Assembly (NCBI GenBank): GCA_937139485.1
Contig: CAKZQD010000205.1
Span: forward strand, 1 to 35,764
Direction: 5' to 3'
From: an uncultured Bacteroidota bacterium
GTDB taxonomy: Bacteria; Bacteroidota; Bacteroidia; Chitinophagales; UBA8649
Length of the DNA stretch: 35,764 nucleotides
The notes below the pieces were generated by a model, which did not search any database, had not been told where the DNA came from, and saw nothing but the letters and a program-made list of their open reading frames with translations. Positions 35,369 through 35,764 of this stretch are shown piece after piece (the first letter of the stretch is position 1; the number at the start of each line of letters is the position of its first letter). Made by a program: the position numbers and the translations under genes.

Positions 35369-35465
35369 ATTAATGAATTACAATATTTTTTAATATTTTA
35401 CCCGATATTTGGCGTTTTAAAAAACCTAACTCAACTAATCTTGTTGTCAATTTTAGTTTGATTTA

Positions 35466-35524
35466 TAATAGATTTTATGCCTCAATATTTTGCAAGAAGC
35501 TATATTGCGGTATAAAATCTAATA
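35466..35524. repeat. Long imperfect inverted repeat
   Basis: Arms 35466-35488 and 35502-35524 pair over 23 positions with about 20 Watson-Crick pairs and one G-T (core GATTTTATGCCTCAATAT against ATATTGCGGTATAAAATC), around a 13-base loop. It lies in the 256-bp stretch 35369-35624 between the FabD fragment and the truncated gene start, where no gene is recognised. It is not followed by a T-run. A mobile-element end or a structured intergenic repeat are both possible. Confidence 0.6.
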
Positions 35525-35596
35525 CATCCGATTATTTTAGAAACATAAAAAATAGGGTTTTAAGTGAATTTATTTGGTTCTGATTATTAAGGTAGA

Positions 35597-35626
35597 AGCG
35601 GTTAGTGCCTGAGGGTTGGCACCGCT
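35597..35626. repeat. GC-rich hairpin
   Basis: AGCG plus GTGCC (35597-35609, with a bulged GTTA) pairs with GGCAC plus CGCT (35618-35626) around loop TGAGGGTT; AGCGGT/ACCGCT is an alternative outer stem. It is noticeably GC-rich against its surroundings and ends next to the point where the minus-strand gene start loses its homology. Confidence 0.5.
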
Positions 35627-35714
35627 AGATTTCCAAATTTTCAAAAAAATCATCTACGGTAATCGGTGCAATAAGCTGTTCTAAAAATGGAGATATTGTT
35701 TTCTTTGTCATCAT
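35625..35714 (-). pseudogene. Truncated gene start, possibly cupin/JmjC-like
   Basis: A 29-codon frame reading MMTKKTISPFLEQLIAPITV and then DDFFENLEI before a stop. The first 26 residues resemble the N-terminus of bacterial cupin_4/JmjC-type ribosomal oxygenase-like proteins (pattern LIAPIxxxxFFxxYWEKKPL). The match ends at FFEN, where WEKK-type sequence would be expected, and the frame runs into the GC-rich hairpin. The ATG follows the stop of the edge gene directly, as in an operon. The family call is tentative; a genuine short peptide cannot be excluded. Confidence 0.4.
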
Positions 35715-35764
35715 TTATGCTTTTAAATCTGCTTCAATAAATTCAATTAGCTTATTCACAGGAT
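35715..35764 (-). CDS. C-terminal end of an unidentified gene, cut by the window edge
   Basis: The minus-strand frame ends PVNKLIEFIEADLKA followed by TAA at 35717-35715, and the next ATG begins immediately. Only 15 residues are visible, too few to identify. The tight junction to the next start suggests an operon on the minus strand. Confidence 0.45.
   Translation of the reverse strand, partial: PVNKLIEFIEADLKA

Noticed and set aside
35477..35515. Short frame MPQYFARSYIAV
   Set aside because: Twelve codons lying wholly within the inverted repeat, most likely chance.
35597..35626. Integron attC site
   Set aside because: The hairpin has a bulge, as attC sites do, but the required GTTRRRY and RYYYAAC boxes are not present and no integrase is in view.

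Overview
The window reads as chromosomal DNA of an AT-rich Bacteroidota bacterium, most likely in the Flavobacteriales. The lineage call rests on several independent signs: type IX secretion (T9SS) C-terminal sorting domains of both type A and type B, SprB-type repeat adhesins, a fused alpha/beta 2-oxoacid dehydrogenase E1, a DUF4293 protein, an LpxH-type lipid A enzyme, and repeated TAnnTTTG promoter elements in place of sigma-70 boxes. No rRNA, tRNA or CRISPR array was seen.

Layout. Positions 46-2025 (minus) hold the E1 dehydrogenase. Positions 2130-19944 (minus) form a block of three giant secreted surface proteins: two tandem SprB-repeat paralogues with type B C-termini 10 bp apart, then a 2268-residue mosaic protein with a type A C-terminus. 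Positions 20165-22753 (minus) carry small membrane and lipoprotein genes: DUF4293, three short cysteine-patterned lipoproteins, a membrane thioredoxin-like protein lying between two of them, a decayed-looking fourth lipoprotein start, and a YkvA/DUF1232 protein. Positions 22843-26448 (minus) encode outer-membrane proteins: an HhH-beta-barrel protein overlapping a PorV/PorQ-like barrel, and a separate lipoprotein. From 26563 the coding strand flips to plus: a LysM glucosaminidase, hpt, a LUD-domain protein, LpxH, a predicted secreted beta-propeller, and a 741-residue T9SS adhesin. A 56-codon gene missed by length cut-offs lies on the minus strand, tail-to-tail with hpt.

The right end is abnormal. 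The reading frame at 33647-35368 begins as DNA polymerase I and changes, in frame, to the C-terminal quarter to half of FabD near 34907-34930. It is followed by a stretch with no recognised gene that contains two hairpins, and then by a truncated, probably cupin/JmjC-like gene start and the tail of another gene at the edge. This suggests either recent rearrangement through a repeat-like element or an assembly chimera, and it should not be taken at face value.

Functionally the window is dominated by the cell envelope: T9SS-exported adhesins, outer-membrane barrels, lipoproteins, peptidoglycan hydrolysis and lipid A synthesis. Housekeeping genes (E1, hpt, polA) are interspersed. The most original items are the cysteine-patterned mini-lipoprotein cluster with its thioredoxin-like neighbour, and the mosaic right end.
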